Shown: positions 8,681-16,950 of the stretch, piece after piece | Position numbering within the stretch: the first letter of the stretch is position 1 | Layout of the letters: every line of letters starts with the position of its first letter | Origin: Magnetospirillum sp. SS-4 | GTDB taxonomy: Bacteria > Pseudomonadota > Alphaproteobacteria > Rhodospirillales > Magnetospirillaceae | Direction of reading: 5' to 3' | Assembly (NCBI RefSeq): GCF_902729425.1 | Contig: NZ_CACVCH010000050.1 | Location: 1 to 64,000 of the forward strand | DNA length: 64,000 bases | Notes under the pieces: generated by a model | Seen by the model: the letters and a program-made list of their open reading frames with translations, nothing else | Databases searched by the model: none | Told to the model about the DNA's origin: nothing | Program-made: the position numbers and the translations under genes

Positions 8681-9481
8681 ATGATTACGGAAAAACGCCC
8701 CGGCAACTGGCGTGAGCTGCAGGATTGGACCGCCCAAATTCTTTGTGAATGCGGATGGACAGCGGATACGGAAGTTACGATCACGCTGGCACGGGGGAAA
8801 GCAAGCATCGACGTTTTAGCAACGGAGCATGTCCAGGGGCGTGATTACCTTACCCTCATAGAGTGTAAACACTGGGCAAATCCCGTTCCTCAGGCGGTCG
8901 CCCATAGCTTCCGAACCGTTGTGGCGGAAGCAGGCGCAAACGCTGGATATATCGTCTCGAAGGCGGGGTTCCAATCGGGCGCGTACGAAGCCGTCGATCA
9001 TTCGAATGTCAAGCTACTGACCTGGGAGGAGTTTCAGGCGACTTTTGAGGAACAGTGGTATTGGTCCCACTATGTAAAGATGGTCAAGGACGTGTTGGAC
9101 CCTCTCTGCTCGTACCTAGAACCGCTACCGGCTATGGCCGCATGGGATAAGTACCTCGACAAGGAACATGTGGACCGATTGGTAGCGATGTACAGGGAGA
9201 ATTTCCAGCTCGGGGCCCTCATCATGTCTATGCATCCGGTACAAGGAATGTTTCCGGGGCGCCGTGGCCGCGTAATCCTCCCGCTTGGTGACCGGACTAA
9301 AGATTATGGGAACTTGCCCGAGGGATTATATGCCCTGACAGGATATCGAGAGTTTTTTGACACGTTGGCCAACCATGCTCTTCCGCTCTTGGATGAATTT
9401 CAGAGTTATCGAGACATGGCTTTGGAAAGGAAAAAACAAGCCGAACCGAATGCTGCTAACCATAGGCTTGAGGGCGATTGA
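8681..9481 (+). CDS. Mrr-like restriction endonuclease fold protein
   Basis: A 266-aa protein. The N-terminal 130 residues match the Mrr/PD-(D/E)XK pattern: NWRELQDWTAQILCECGW (helix), then KASIDVLATE (catalytic D), LIECKHW (E-x-K) and AHSFRTVVAEAGANAGYIVS. The remaining half has no recognised domain and may bind DNA or a partner. The ATG at 8681 is preferred to 8594 because the nuclease domain begins right after it. It stands alone, 93 bp after the PIN-like gene, and looks like an orphan Mrr-type defence nuclease. Confidence 0.75.
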   Translation: MITEKRPGNWRELQDWTAQILCECGWTADTEVTITLARGKASIDVLATEHVQGRDYLTLIECKHWANPVPQAVAHSFRTVVAEAGANAGYIVSKAGFQSGAYEAVDHSNVKLLTWEEFQATFEEQWYWSHYVKMVKDVLDPLCSYLEPLPAMAAWDKYLDKEHVDRLVAMYRENFQLGALIMSMHPVQGMFPGRRGRVILPLGDRTKDYGNLPEGLYALTGYREFFDTLANHALPLLDEFQSYRDMALERKKQAEPNAANHRLEGD

Positions 9482-9761
9482 CCACCGCCAGCGATGCCGA
9501 GGCGACAACCAAGCGCTTCTGGATGGTCACGGGCTGAAAGATGTGGTGGACCATCGTCTGGGGCGCGGCGAATTTAGCTGGGTCGGCGTGTCCGCTTCCG
9601 GCCCTTTTCTAGACGACGCGACGAATCTGCGTAAGGTCAGCTATCTGGAATCGGCGTAAACCTCTGGAACGGCGATAATGGGCGCAAAGCGGTCAAGTCG
9701 CGTGCAACGCACCAAGGTCCGTAATGGGGCATGACCGGCTGATTGGGCGGCTGGGTGCCTG

Positions 9762-9986
9762 TCAGCGATCACCCTGCTCAAACAGGGCTTCTTCCGCCAC
9801 CCCTTCGGCCCGTTTGTAGACCCGGTGGGCATCGAGATTCCCGGCCGCCAGTGCATCCTGGGCGGCCAGTTCAGCACGCAACGGCGCTTCAAGGCCAAGC
9901 CTCTGGATCAGAAACCCGGCCACCCGCGCCACCTGCTGGTCTGCGGCATCGTCCGCCAGATCGTCCTCGGGGTCGTCATCAAACAT
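9762..9986 (-). CDS. Small phage protein of unknown function
   Basis: A 74-aa acidic N-terminus (MFDDDPEDDLADD) is followed by a helical segment (RVAGFLIQRLGLEAPLRAEL). It is the last gene of the leftward module, two bases after the zinc-finger gene. I do not recognise the family. Confidence 0.55.
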   Translation of the reverse strand: MFDDDPEDDLADDAADQQVARVAGFLIQRLGLEAPLRAELAAQDALAAGNLDAHRVYKRAEGVAEEALFEQGDR

Positions 9987-9988
9987 GG

Positions 9989-10228
9989 TCAGCCGCGACC
10001 ACCGAGCTTCCGGCGACGTTGATGCTCGGCATCCTCTTCGGCAGCACAGTCGCAGCAGGTGGGGGCCGAGGGATTGGCGCGAAGACGGGCACTTTCGATG
10101 CGATCACCGCAAGCGCGGCAGATCCCCGACGACGGGGCGCGCGATTGGCGGCTCAGGGCAACCTTGATCGCCATGCTGGTCAGGTGCTCGGCCCGTTCGT
10201 TGGCGGCATCGACTTCGTCCATTCTCAT
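9989..10228 (-). CDS. TraR/DksA-type zinc finger protein
   Basis: A 79-aa protein with a four-cysteine zinc finger, CRACGDRIESARLRANPSAP then CCDC, of the DksA/TraR type, preceded by a short helix. Small phage members of this family bind in the RNA polymerase secondary channel. Whether this one does is inference. It sits in the leftward lysogeny/integration module. Confidence 0.75.
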   Translation of the reverse strand: MRMDEVDAANERAEHLTSMAIKVALSRQSRAPSSGICRACGDRIESARLRANPSAPTCCDCAAEEDAEHQRRRKLGGRG

Positions 10229-10316
10229 CCCCTTTAGAAATGACGGCAGATATGGTGGCGCAGGGCCAGCCCAGATTCAAGATATTGATCCATGATGATT
10301 TGACGTCGACCGCAGC

Positions 10317-10562
10317 TCAGTTTTCAGCCTTCGGCACGGACCCCAGACGCTGCAGAAACTCGGGCTCGTCGTAATCGCCCATTTCAGGGTCGGCGGTCTG
10401 ACGGACAACGTCCACGCCGGCTACGCTGCCACCCTCCATCATGCGGCTGGCACGTTGCAGGGCCTGTGGCTCGGTCTTGTAGGAAATGGGTGGCTGAGGC
10501 TTCAGCCCCCCCCTTTTGCCGAGGATGTACGGCTGGCAGATGAACAAGGTTTCGAGGGCCAT
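10317..10562 (-). CDS. Small phage protein of unknown function
   Basis: An 81-aa protein. MALETLFICQPYILGKRGGL is chosen as the start because it follows the first plausible initiation context, while the ATG at 10607 adds a low-complexity lead. No family recognised. It is co-oriented with the recombinase module. Confidence 0.5.
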   Translation of the reverse strand: MALETLFICQPYILGKRGGLKPQPPISYKTEPQALQRASRMMEGGSVAGVDVVRQTADPEMGDYDEPEFLQRLGSVPKAEN

Positions 10563-10656
10563 GGCGGTATTCCTGCGGCAAGGGCGACCGCCGCAGGATG
10601 TTTTCATTTCGTTCTTTTGTCAATGCGCATGGTTCCGGCGGGATTCGTGCTCCCGG

Positions 10657-11061
10657 TCACCGCGTCGCCACTCCAAACATCTTCCGCTGCCTGTCCCATT
10701 CCACCGGCATGTCATCCATCAGATCGGCAAGTTGCATGGTGCGGGGCTGGCGGCCGTCAAGAATGGCCTCGACGATGTCCGGGGCCAGCAGGGTCAGGCG
10801 GTAGATGCGGGTCAGGTAGGACGGGGCGATCTTTTCGGCCTCGGCAAGTTCGGTGAGGGATCGCACCTGCCCGGATTCCAACATGCGCTTCCAGCGGTGG
10901 GCGCGGGCCAGCGCCTTCAGCAGGGTGTCGTCGGGGGTGGGTTTGGCGCGCACCGGAACGCCCTCGCCCTCGGGGACGATCACCAGCTTGCGGCCACCGT
11001 GGCGGCGGAGCGTCAACGGCACGCGGATGGTGAAAGTGTCGATGCTGACGTCAGTGGTCAT
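10657..11061 (-). CDS. Recombinase-associated HTH-like protein
   Basis: A 134-aa protein. The central segment SLTELAEAEKIAPSYLTRIYRLTLLAP has the look of a KorB/ParB-type helix-turn-helix. The start overlaps the serine recombinase stop by four bases. The tight coupling suggests an accessory or regulatory role for the recombinase, for example in directionality. That role is inference. Confidence 0.6.
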   Translation of the reverse strand: MTTDVSIDTFTIRVPLTLRRHGGRKLVIVPEGEGVPVRAKPTPDDTLLKALARAHRWKRMLESGQVRSLTELAEAEKIAPSYLTRIYRLTLLAPDIVEAILDGRQPRTMQLADLMDDMPVEWDRQRKMFGVATR

Positions 11062-12398
11062 GCCGCGCTCCTGTCACCAGTTTGGGCGGTGATGTCGGCG
11101 ATGACGCTGGTCAGTCCCTCGGCTCGCAGGCGGATTTCGGCACCGTCGGGGGCGATGGCCACTTTCTCGACCAGAAGCTGGAGGATGCGGGCCTGCTCGG
11201 CCGGGAACAACTCGTCCCAGAGTGCCTCGAAGCGATCGAGGGCGGCGTGCAGATCGGCGGGCGACATTGTTGGCGCCATCCGTTCGGCCCGCGCCCGTAT
11301 CTCGGGAGCGCGCAGCAGGGCGCGGACCTGCCCGATGACGGCGGCCTCGATCTCACCGGCGGCGATGCTGCGCACCGGGCAGGACTCATGGCCGGAATGG
11401 ATCGCCTTCATGCAGGTATAGTAGCGGTACAGGCGGCCCTTCTTGCGGGTCGAACTCGGCGTCATGGCCCGACCGCAATGGGCGCAGTGGATCAGCCCCT
11501 TCAGCGGCGCCGGGGTCGAGGACCGCACCGCATTGGCCCGCTTCCTGGGCGCATTGTCGGTCTTCACCGCCATCACCTTGTCCCAGGTGGCGCGGTCGAT
11601 GATGGCGGGATGCTCGCCTGCATGGGCTTCGCCCTTGTGGACGGCCTCGCCGAGATAGACTCGGTTGTCGAGCAGCTTGTAGAGGAAGTTCTTGGTGATG
11701 GGCACGCCGTCGCGGGTCTTACCGTCCTGGGTGGTCCAGGACTTGGTGTGGCGGCCGGCGGCGTTCAGTTCCTTCACCAACAAGGTGGCGGAACCGAGTT
11801 TGAGGAAGCGGTCGAAGATGTGGCGGACCAGATCTGCTTCCGTAGCGTTGACCACCAGCTTGCGGGCGACCACGTCATAGCCCAAGGGCGGCACCCCGCC
11901 CATCCACATGCCCTTGCGCCGGGAGGCGGCGAATTTGTCGCGGATGCGCTCGCCGATCACCTCCCGCTCGAACTGGGCGAAGCTAAGCAGGATGTTGAGC
12001 GTCAGCCTGCCCATGGAGGTGGTGGTGTTGAACGACTGGGTCACCGAGACGAAGGTGACGTCGTTGCGGTCGAACACCTCGACCAGCTTGGAGAAATCCA
12101 TCAGCGAGCGTGACAGGCGGTCGATCTTGTAGACCACCACCACGTCGATCAGCCCGGACTCGATGTCGGCCAGCAGGCGTTTCAAAGCGGGACGCTCCAG
12201 ATTGCCGCCGGAAAAGCCGCCATCGTCGTAACGGTCGGGCACCGGCACCCAGCCCTCGGCCTTCTGACTGGCGATGTAGGCTTCACAGGATTCCCGCTGG
12301 GCGTCGAGGCTGTTGAATTCCATCTCCAGGCCCTCCTCGGAGGACTTGCGGGTATAGATGGCGCAGCGGGTTTTCCGCAGGGGCTTGGGCGGCGTCAT
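11058..12398 (-). CDS. Serine recombinase (probable phage integrase)
   Basis: A 446-aa site-specific recombinase. The resolvase domain has the catalytic motif YTRKS with Ser19, and the arginines of YKIDRLSRS and REVIGERIRDK. A recombinase domain follows, then a zinc ribbon (CAHCGRAM, later a Cys pair in YTCMKAIHSGHESCP), as in large serine integrases. The start at 12398 overlaps the DUF2924 stop by four bases. No tyrosine integrase is present, so this is the best candidate for prophage integration and excision. Confidence 0.92.
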   Translation of the reverse strand: MTPPKPLRKTRCAIYTRKSSEEGLEMEFNSLDAQRESCEAYIASQKAEGWVPVPDRYDDGGFSGGNLERPALKRLLADIESGLIDVVVVYKIDRLSRSLMDFSKLVEVFDRNDVTFVSVTQSFNTTTSMGRLTLNILLSFAQFEREVIGERIRDKFAASRRKGMWMGGVPPLGYDVVARKLVVNATEADLVRHIFDRFLKLGSATLLVKELNAAGRHTKSWTTQDGKTRDGVPITKNFLYKLLDNRVYLGEAVHKGEAHAGEHPAIIDRATWDKVMAVKTDNAPRKRANAVRSSTPAPLKGLIHCAHCGRAMTPSSTRKKGRLYRYYTCMKAIHSGHESCPVRSIAAGEIEAAVIGQVRALLRAPEIRARAERMAPTMSPADLHAALDRFEALWDELFPAEQARILQLLVEKVAIAPDGAEIRLRAEGLTSVIADITAQTGDRSAA

Positions 12399-12844
12399 CG
12401 GCGGGCCTCCAACTTGCCATGCTTGCGCAGTCCAAAAAATAGCGGGCCATTCCACCGGGTGCCGGTGATAGCGCGGGCCACCGCCGACAGGCTCTGGTAG
12501 CGGCGGCCCTGCCATTCGAAGCCGTCAGCCAGGGCGGTTACCTCCTGCATCACTCCCTGCCATTCCCGGATCAGCTTGGTGCCGACGATGGGGGCGGTCA
12601 TGTCCTTGGGCTTCGGCTTCTTCTTGCCGTCCAGCTCATCGACCAGATCGTCGAGGCGGCGCTCGGCCTGGACCGACAATCCGCCGAAGGCCAGTTCCTG
12701 AATCCGGTAGGCCAGCCTTTTCACCAGGAAGGTGCGGTTATAGGGCGGCGGCTCGGTACCGGTCAGCTCCCGCCACATGGCCTTCAACTTGGGCGTCGGC
12801 AGGGTGGGCAATTCGGCCACCTGGGTGAGGATTGCGGTCGTCAT
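12395..12844 (-). CDS. DUF2924 family protein
   Basis: A 149-aa protein with the DUF2924 hallmarks: LKAMWRELTGTEPPPYNRTF, then LVKRLAYRIQELAFGGLS, and a C-terminal FEWQGRRYQSLSAVARAITG, the DNA-binding-like module also seen beside recombinases. It overlaps both neighbours by four bases, forming a tight three-gene unit with the recombinase. The family is a regular companion of serine recombinases in alphaproteobacterial prophages. Its function is unknown. Confidence 0.85.
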   Translation of the reverse strand: MTTAILTQVAELPTLPTPKLKAMWRELTGTEPPPYNRTFLVKRLAYRIQELAFGGLSVQAERRLDDLVDELDGKKKPKPKDMTAPIVGTKLIREWQGVMQEVTALADGFEWQGRRYQSLSAVARAITGTRWNGPLFFGLRKHGKLEARR

Positions 12845-13044
12845 TTGCGGGAGTTCCTTCGTTTGTTCTCCACGCCATACACGCTCCGGTTGGCGGTGAA
12901 GTCGACGGAACAGTCTCCACGCTCAGCAGATAAACGAGTGGACTTCCGCGCCATCAGGCGCATGGCACCGGTCGCCAGAATCTCGGCGATTTCGTCGAGG
13001 CGCCCCGCGGCGGTCATGTGGTCGGGATGAAGGGCAATGGACAT
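12841..13044 (-). CDS. Small protein of the recombinase module
   Basis: A 67-aa protein starting MSIALHPDHMTAAGRLDEIA. The stop overlaps the DUF2924 start by four bases. The helical segment LDEIAEILATGAMRLMARKS and the basic C-terminus suggest a small DNA-binding or partner protein. No family named. Confidence 0.6.
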   Translation of the reverse strand: MSIALHPDHMTAAGRLDEIAEILATGAMRLMARKSTRLSAERGDCSVDFTANRSVYGVENKRRNSRK

Positions 13045-13119
13045 GGACGCATCCGCAAGAGAACGTTTTCTGATTGTTCTCTTATGGCGCAGTCGCACGC
13101 ATTAGGTCTAATCCGAATT

Positions 13120-13785
13120 TCATGACAGATTCCGTGCAAACCAGACGATCCGGCCGATGATGCGGATCTCCTCGGCGCTGCGGTCGTAGGGGGAATAGCG
13201 GCTGTTGTCGGAAATGATGCGGACAGAGGGGATTTCGCCTCCGGCAAGGCGCTCCAGCCGCTTGGCAACCAGCCCGAACCCGTCGTGCAGAACGAAGATG
13301 CCGGTGGGGTTGGGGATGACCTGGGTGGTGTCGAGCATCACCACGTCACCGCCAAGCAGGGTCGGCTCCATGCTGTCGCCCCGCACACGGATGAGCTTCA
13401 ATCCCGCCGACCTGAGACGCAGGACGCCACGCAACCAGGACTTCGGAAAGTGCCAGGGAGCGCCGTCCTCCTCGCTTTCAGCCACGGCGCCGCCGCCCAT
13501 ATCGGCCTCGACGTTGACGAAAGGAACGGCGACGTAATCGCGCCTGGACGGGGTGGTGACGGCTGGAGCCTGTTTACCGTCCTCGCCATAGAGCAGGGCC
13601 TCGATCGGCATCTGAAGAACGGCGGCGACGCGGGTGAGCTTCTCGCTGGACGGGTCGGCGGAGCGTCCGCGCAGGATGTCGTAGACGAACGAGCGGCCGA
13701 CGCCGGCGGCTTCGGCCACATGCAGGGGGCGTAACTCCAGTTCCTTCATCCGCACACGCATGCGGTCGGCCAGGGTCGTGGTCAT
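13120..13785 (-). CDS. CI-like prophage repressor (XRE + S24 peptidase)
   Basis: A 221-aa repressor. An HTH lies at residues 5-60 (HVAEAAGVGRSFVYDILRGR). The LexA/S24 peptidase domain has the nucleophile Ser138 in RGDSMEP and the general base Lys175 in LVAKRLE. I do not see a clear Ala-Gly cleavage site between the domains. The ATG at 13785 is chosen because it follows GAGGAG by 6 bases; the longer open frame would run into the divergent gene. It faces the Cro-like gene across a 97-bp control region and should keep the prophage dormant. Confidence 0.92.
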   Translation of the reverse strand: MTTTLADRMRVRMKELELRPLHVAEAAGVGRSFVYDILRGRSADPSSEKLTRVAAVLQMPIEALLYGEDGKQAPAVTTPSRRDYVAVPFVNVEADMGGGAVAESEEDGAPWHFPKSWLRGVLRLRSAGLKLIRVRGDSMEPTLLGGDVVMLDTTQVIPNPTGIFVLHDGFGLVAKRLERLAGGEIPSVRIISDNSRYSPYDRSAEEIRIIGRIVWFARNLS

Positions 13786-13815
13786 GGAGTCTCCTCGGGT
13801 TTGTACGAGGCCATG

Positions 13816-13843
13816 AAATAGGATTCGTCCTAACTGTGTCAAG
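13816..13843 (-). promoter_or_regulatory. Repressor promoter with embedded operator
   Basis: On the minus strand, TTGACA (13843-13838) and TATTTC (13821-13816) form a -35/-10 pair with a 16-bp spacer. The palindrome TAGGATTCGTCCTA (13820-13833, arms TAGGA/TCCTA) lies within it, mostly in the spacer. A bound repressor there would block polymerase, consistent with autoregulation in the immunity region. Confidence 0.6.
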
Positions 13844-13882
13844 CTTGATAGGTTTCCCTCAATCGAAACAGAGGGGGATCGA

Positions 13883-14146
13883 ATGGACACCTGCAAAGCC
13901 GATATCGCCGACCACGTCAGCACCTTCATCGCCGATGTCCAGCGCGAGGTCGATGACTGGCTGGCGGAAACGGGGACCGCACCGACCATGTTCTGCAAGA
14001 AAGCGGTCAACGATCCCAACCTGCTGCGCCATATCGAGCAGGGCCGCCGCCGCCTGACCTTCGCCATGGCGGTTCGCCTGCGCGATTACCTTACCGAACA
14101 AAAGCACAACACCGAGGGTGACGGTTGCGGGAGGATTGCCCAATGA
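13883..14146 (+). CDS. Cro-like early regulator
   Basis: An 87-aa small DNA-binding protein. TMFCKKAVNDPNLLRHIEQG then RLTFAMAVRLRDYL reads as a compact HTH with an XRE-style recognition helix. The ATG follows GAGGGGG. It is the first rightward gene opposite the CI-like repressor and overlaps the next gene by four bases. Position and size argue for a Cro-type role. Confidence 0.7.
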   Translation: MDTCKADIADHVSTFIADVQREVDDWLAETGTAPTMFCKKAVNDPNLLRHIEQGRRRLTFAMAVRLRDYLTEQKHNTEGDGCGRIAQ

Positions 14147-14622
14147 CCATCCCCAACCGCCCCAGCCTTGGCGATCTGATCGGCATGCCGGTCGGTGATG
14201 TCGCCGCCCTGCCGGCCGAGATGCTGGCCATGCTCCAGGAGGAGGTCGACGAGTCCCTGCGTCGGGCCAAGGCCGTCAAGGACCGGCTCGATGGAGCGCT
14301 GGACAGGAAGTACGGCACCACCGCCGCCGAGTTGCGGAGCCGCGAGGGCAAGGATACCGGCACGGTGCGTTTCAACGATGGCGCCGTCACCGTGGCGGTT
14401 GATCTGCCCAAGAAGGTGGACTGGGATCAGGGCCATTTGGCGGCCACCGTCGAACGCATCCGCATCGCCGGGGACGATCCGACCGAATACGTCGATCTCG
14501 CCTTCAAGGTGCCCGAGCGCAAATACGCCGCTTGGCCTGCCCACATCCGTCTCGCCTTCGAGGCCGCCCGCACGGTCAAGACCGGCAAGCCGACCTTCAC
14601 GCTGAAGCCCATCGCCCCCTGA
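14143..14622 (+). CDS. Conserved-looking phage early protein
   Basis: A 159-aa protein. A coiled helical region (AEMLAMLQEEVDESLRRAKA) precedes a beta-rich part (TGTVRFNDGAVTVAVDLPKK). It lies directly upstream of the Sak4-like recombination ATPase and overlaps the Cro-like gene, so it probably belongs to the recombination module. The function is unknown to me. Confidence 0.6.
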   Translation: MTIPNRPSLGDLIGMPVGDVAALPAEMLAMLQEEVDESLRRAKAVKDRLDGALDRKYGTTAAELRSREGKDTGTVRFNDGAVTVAVDLPKKVDWDQGHLAATVERIRIAGDDPTEYVDLAFKVPERKYAAWPAHIRLAFEAARTVKTGKPTFTLKPIAP

Positions 14623-14721
14623 GACAACGACGGGGCAGCCCGACCCGCGAGGGCGGGCAGGTATCCCTTCGGCGCCCGGTCAACGCCCCGTCGTCCCCGC
14701 TCTGAATTGGAGAATCTCCCC

Positions 14722-15558
14722 ATGGCCGTTCGCATCATCACCGCCGACGAGCGCCTGTCGTCCGCCGGCAATAAAACCTCGGTGGCCATCTTCGGCCCAC
14801 CTGGAGTCGGCAAAACCTCGCTGCTGAAGACCCTGCCGCCCGCCCAGACCGTCTGCCTCGACTTGGAGGCGGGCATGAAGTCGGTCCAAGACTGGTCCGG
14901 CGCCAGCATCCCGGTGCGCAGCTTCGGCGACTTCCGCGATCTGGTGGTGCTGATCGGCGGCTCCGATCCGGCGGTCGATCCCAACGCTTTCTATAGCGCC
15001 CAGCACCACCAGCATGTGCGCTCGCTCTATGCCGGATCGGGGGTCGAGGAATTCCTCGCCTCCATGCCGGTGATCTTCGTTGATTCCATCACCGACCTTA
15101 CTCGCCAGGTCATGGCCTTCGCCAAACAGCAGCCGGAAGCCTTCTCCGATCGCACCGGCAAGCCCGATATCCGCGGCGCCTATGGCCTGCTGGGCCGGGA
15201 AGTGATCCAGGCGCTGAAGCACCTGCAGCATGCCCCCGGCAAGACGGTGATCTTCGTCGGCGTGCTGGAAAAGGTCACCGACGAGTTCAACGCCACCACC
15301 TGGCAGCCGCAGATGGAGGGATCGAAGGCAGGGCGCGAGCTGCCCGGCATCGTCGATCAGGTCATCTCCATGCATCTGTTCTCGGCCGATTCCGAGGGTA
15401 ACTGGCTGCTGGACGAGAAGGCCACCGAGCGCCGCCTGGTCTGCCTGTCCGGCAATCCCTATGGCCTGCCCGCCAAGGATCGCTCCGGCCGCCTAGAGGT
15501 GACCGAGGCCCCCGATCTCGGCGCCCTGCTGGCCAAAATCAACCGCATCCCCGCCTGA
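14722..15558 (+). CDS. Sak4-like phage recombination ATPase (AAA_24 family)
   Basis: A 278-aa RecA-fold NTPase. Walker A is GPPGVGKT at residues 25-32; Walker B is VIFVDSITD near residue 116. Short single-domain RecA-like proteins of this kind act with a phage SSB in single-strand annealing recombination. The next gene looks like that SSB partner, which supports the assignment. The start follows GGAGAA at a good distance. Confidence 0.8.
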   Translation: MAVRIITADERLSSAGNKTSVAIFGPPGVGKTSLLKTLPPAQTVCLDLEAGMKSVQDWSGASIPVRSFGDFRDLVVLIGGSDPAVDPNAFYSAQHHQHVRSLYAGSGVEEFLASMPVIFVDSITDLTRQVMAFAKQQPEAFSDRTGKPDIRGAYGLLGREVIQALKHLQHAPGKTVIFVGVLEKVTDEFNATTWQPQMEGSKAGRELPGIVDQVISMHLFSADSEGNWLLDEKATERRLVCLSGNPYGLPAKDRSGRLEVTEAPDLGALLAKINRIPA

Positions 15559-15577
15559 TTGAAAGGAACCCACCCCC

Positions 15578-16327
15578 ATGTCCTACGATCTCAACGATGC
15601 CCAGCCCCAGATGATGCCCACCGGCGAATTGATCCCCGACGGCACCTTCGCCAAGATCCGTCTGTCCATCCGCCCCGGCGGCGTCAATGGCTCGGTGCCC
15701 ATGGATGCCGGGCTGCTGAAGGCCGCCAGCGAGAGCGACGCCAGGATGCTCGACTGCGAATTCACCGTGGTCGAGGGGCCGTTCGTGCGCCGCAAATTCT
15801 GGCAGAACTTCACGGTGGCGGGCGGCAAGCTCGACGACAAGGGCCAGAGCAAGGGCTGGAACATCTCCAAGGCGTCGTTCCGCGCCATGGTCGACAGCGC
15901 GCTCGGGTTGAACCCCAAGGATATGAGCGAGGCGACCAAGGCCAAGCGACTGATCCAGGGATTGAAGCAGTTGGACGGCATCACCTTCGCCGCCCGCATC
16001 ATGGTGGAGCCGGCCAGCGATCCCAAGTACCGCGACCAGAACCGGCTGGCCAACGTGGTGCTGCCCGACGAGGCCCAATACCCGGCGGTCATGAAGGGCG
16101 AGGCGGTCGATCCCGATCCCATCAACGCCAAGCCGCGCAAGCCCGCCACTGCCGTTGCCGGTCAGAACGCCCCGGCCTGGGGCACTGATGCCGCCCCGGC
16201 GCAGGCACCGCAACAGGTCGGCAGCGTGCCGTGGAATCAGCAGGGGACGGCGCAGCCCCAGTCCCCAGCCCAGCAGTCCACTCCCCCGGCGGCATCAGCC
16301 ACTGGCCCGGCTTGGCTCAACACCTGA
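15578..16327 (+). CDS. Putative single-stranded DNA-binding protein
   Basis: A 249-aa protein. The N-terminal 165 residues are beta-rich (GTFAKIRLSIRPGG, MLDCEFTVVEGPFVRRKFWQ). The C-terminal 80 residues are a Gln/Pro/Ala-rich linker ending in WLNT, an architecture typical of phage OB-fold SSB-like proteins. It lies 19 bp after the Sak4-like gene. The identification rests on layout and context more than on a motif. Confidence 0.6.
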   Translation: MSYDLNDAQPQMMPTGELIPDGTFAKIRLSIRPGGVNGSVPMDAGLLKAASESDARMLDCEFTVVEGPFVRRKFWQNFTVAGGKLDDKGQSKGWNISKASFRAMVDSALGLNPKDMSEATKAKRLIQGLKQLDGITFAARIMVEPASDPKYRDQNRLANVVLPDEAQYPAVMKGEAVDPDPINAKPRKPATAVAGQNAPAWGTDAAPAQAPQQVGSVPWNQQGTAQPQSPAQQSTPPAASATGPAWLNT

Positions 16328-16344
16328 CGAAGGCGGCGCCTGCC

Positions 16345-16572
16345 ATGACGGATGACGAATGGCAGGCGCATGTGACGCGCCAGGCGGCAAAGGCGATCGG
16401 TGAATGGCTCGAAGCCCGCGGAAAACTGCACCAGCCCATAAGGGGGCTGGCCATGTGGGAACTGGAAGCTATGGCCCAGGCCGCCATCAGCAGCTTCGTG
16501 GTGCTGGGCTGTTCGCGGATCAAGGAGGAGCCCGGCGAGCACCCGGACCTGACCCGGCTCTTGCTGGGCTGA
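16345..16572 (+). CDS. Phage protein, 5' part of an apparently split DUF6511-like gene
   Basis: A 75-aa protein beginning MTDDEWQAHVTRQAAKAIGEW. It ends exactly where a second frame continues with a conserved cysteine-rich domain. The two parts together look like one DUF6511-type phage protein of about 195 residues. A -1 shift, or one missing base, near 16569 would join them. It could also be a true short gene translationally coupled to the next. Confidence 0.55.
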   Translation: MTDDEWQAHVTRQAAKAIGEWLEARGKLHQPIRGLAMWELEAMAQAAISSFVVLGCSRIKEEPGEHPDLTRLLLG

Positions 16573-16940
16573 GCCTTTGCGCCATCTGCGGTCGCGAGGC
16601 CAAGGGCTTCGGCTATGTCCATCGCCTGTGCCACGACCTTTACCCATTCCATCGTTTCTGCTCGATGCGCTGCCAGCAGGCTGGCGCCGAGATTGCCCGA
16701 CGGAGCCAAGGCATGATCGACAAGACCGCCCGAGAAATCCAGGCCATCAAGGATGCCCGGCCCCTCTTCGCCGAGGCGCTGACCGCGCTGGCCCTGATGG
16801 AGCCGTTCTACCACCGCACCGCAGAGGATATCGACCGCCTGATCGAAGCCGCTGTCACCGGCTACGTCGAGTCCATGCAGCGACAGGCTGGTGTGAAGGA
16901 ACGCTCAGGCACCCCGTTCGATGACGAAATCCCATTTTAG
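16569..16940 (+). CDS. Cysteine-rich phage protein, 3' part of the split DUF6511-like gene
   Basis: The frame reads SLCAICGREAKGFGYVHRLC, then HRFCSMRCQ, suggesting a small zinc-binding fold. A helical part follows (KTAREIQAIKDARPLFAEAL) and it ends in DDEIPF. There is no ATG, GTG or TTG near the start of the conserved part, and the upstream gene stops in an overlapping CTGA. It must therefore be read by frameshifting, by an unusual CTG start, or it is a broken gene. Confidence 0.5.
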   Translation: MSLCAICGREAKGFGYVHRLCHDLYPFHRFCSMRCQQAGAEIARRSQGMIDKTAREIQAIKDARPLFAEALTALALMEPFYHRTAEDIDRLIEAAVTGYVESMQRQAGVKERSGTPFDDEIPF

Positions 16941-16950
16941 GGGGCAGATC

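Noticed and set aside
9357-9659. 100-aa plus-strand frame after the Mrr-like gene
   Set aside because: It mostly overlaps the nuclease gene in another frame and shows no motif in its free part.
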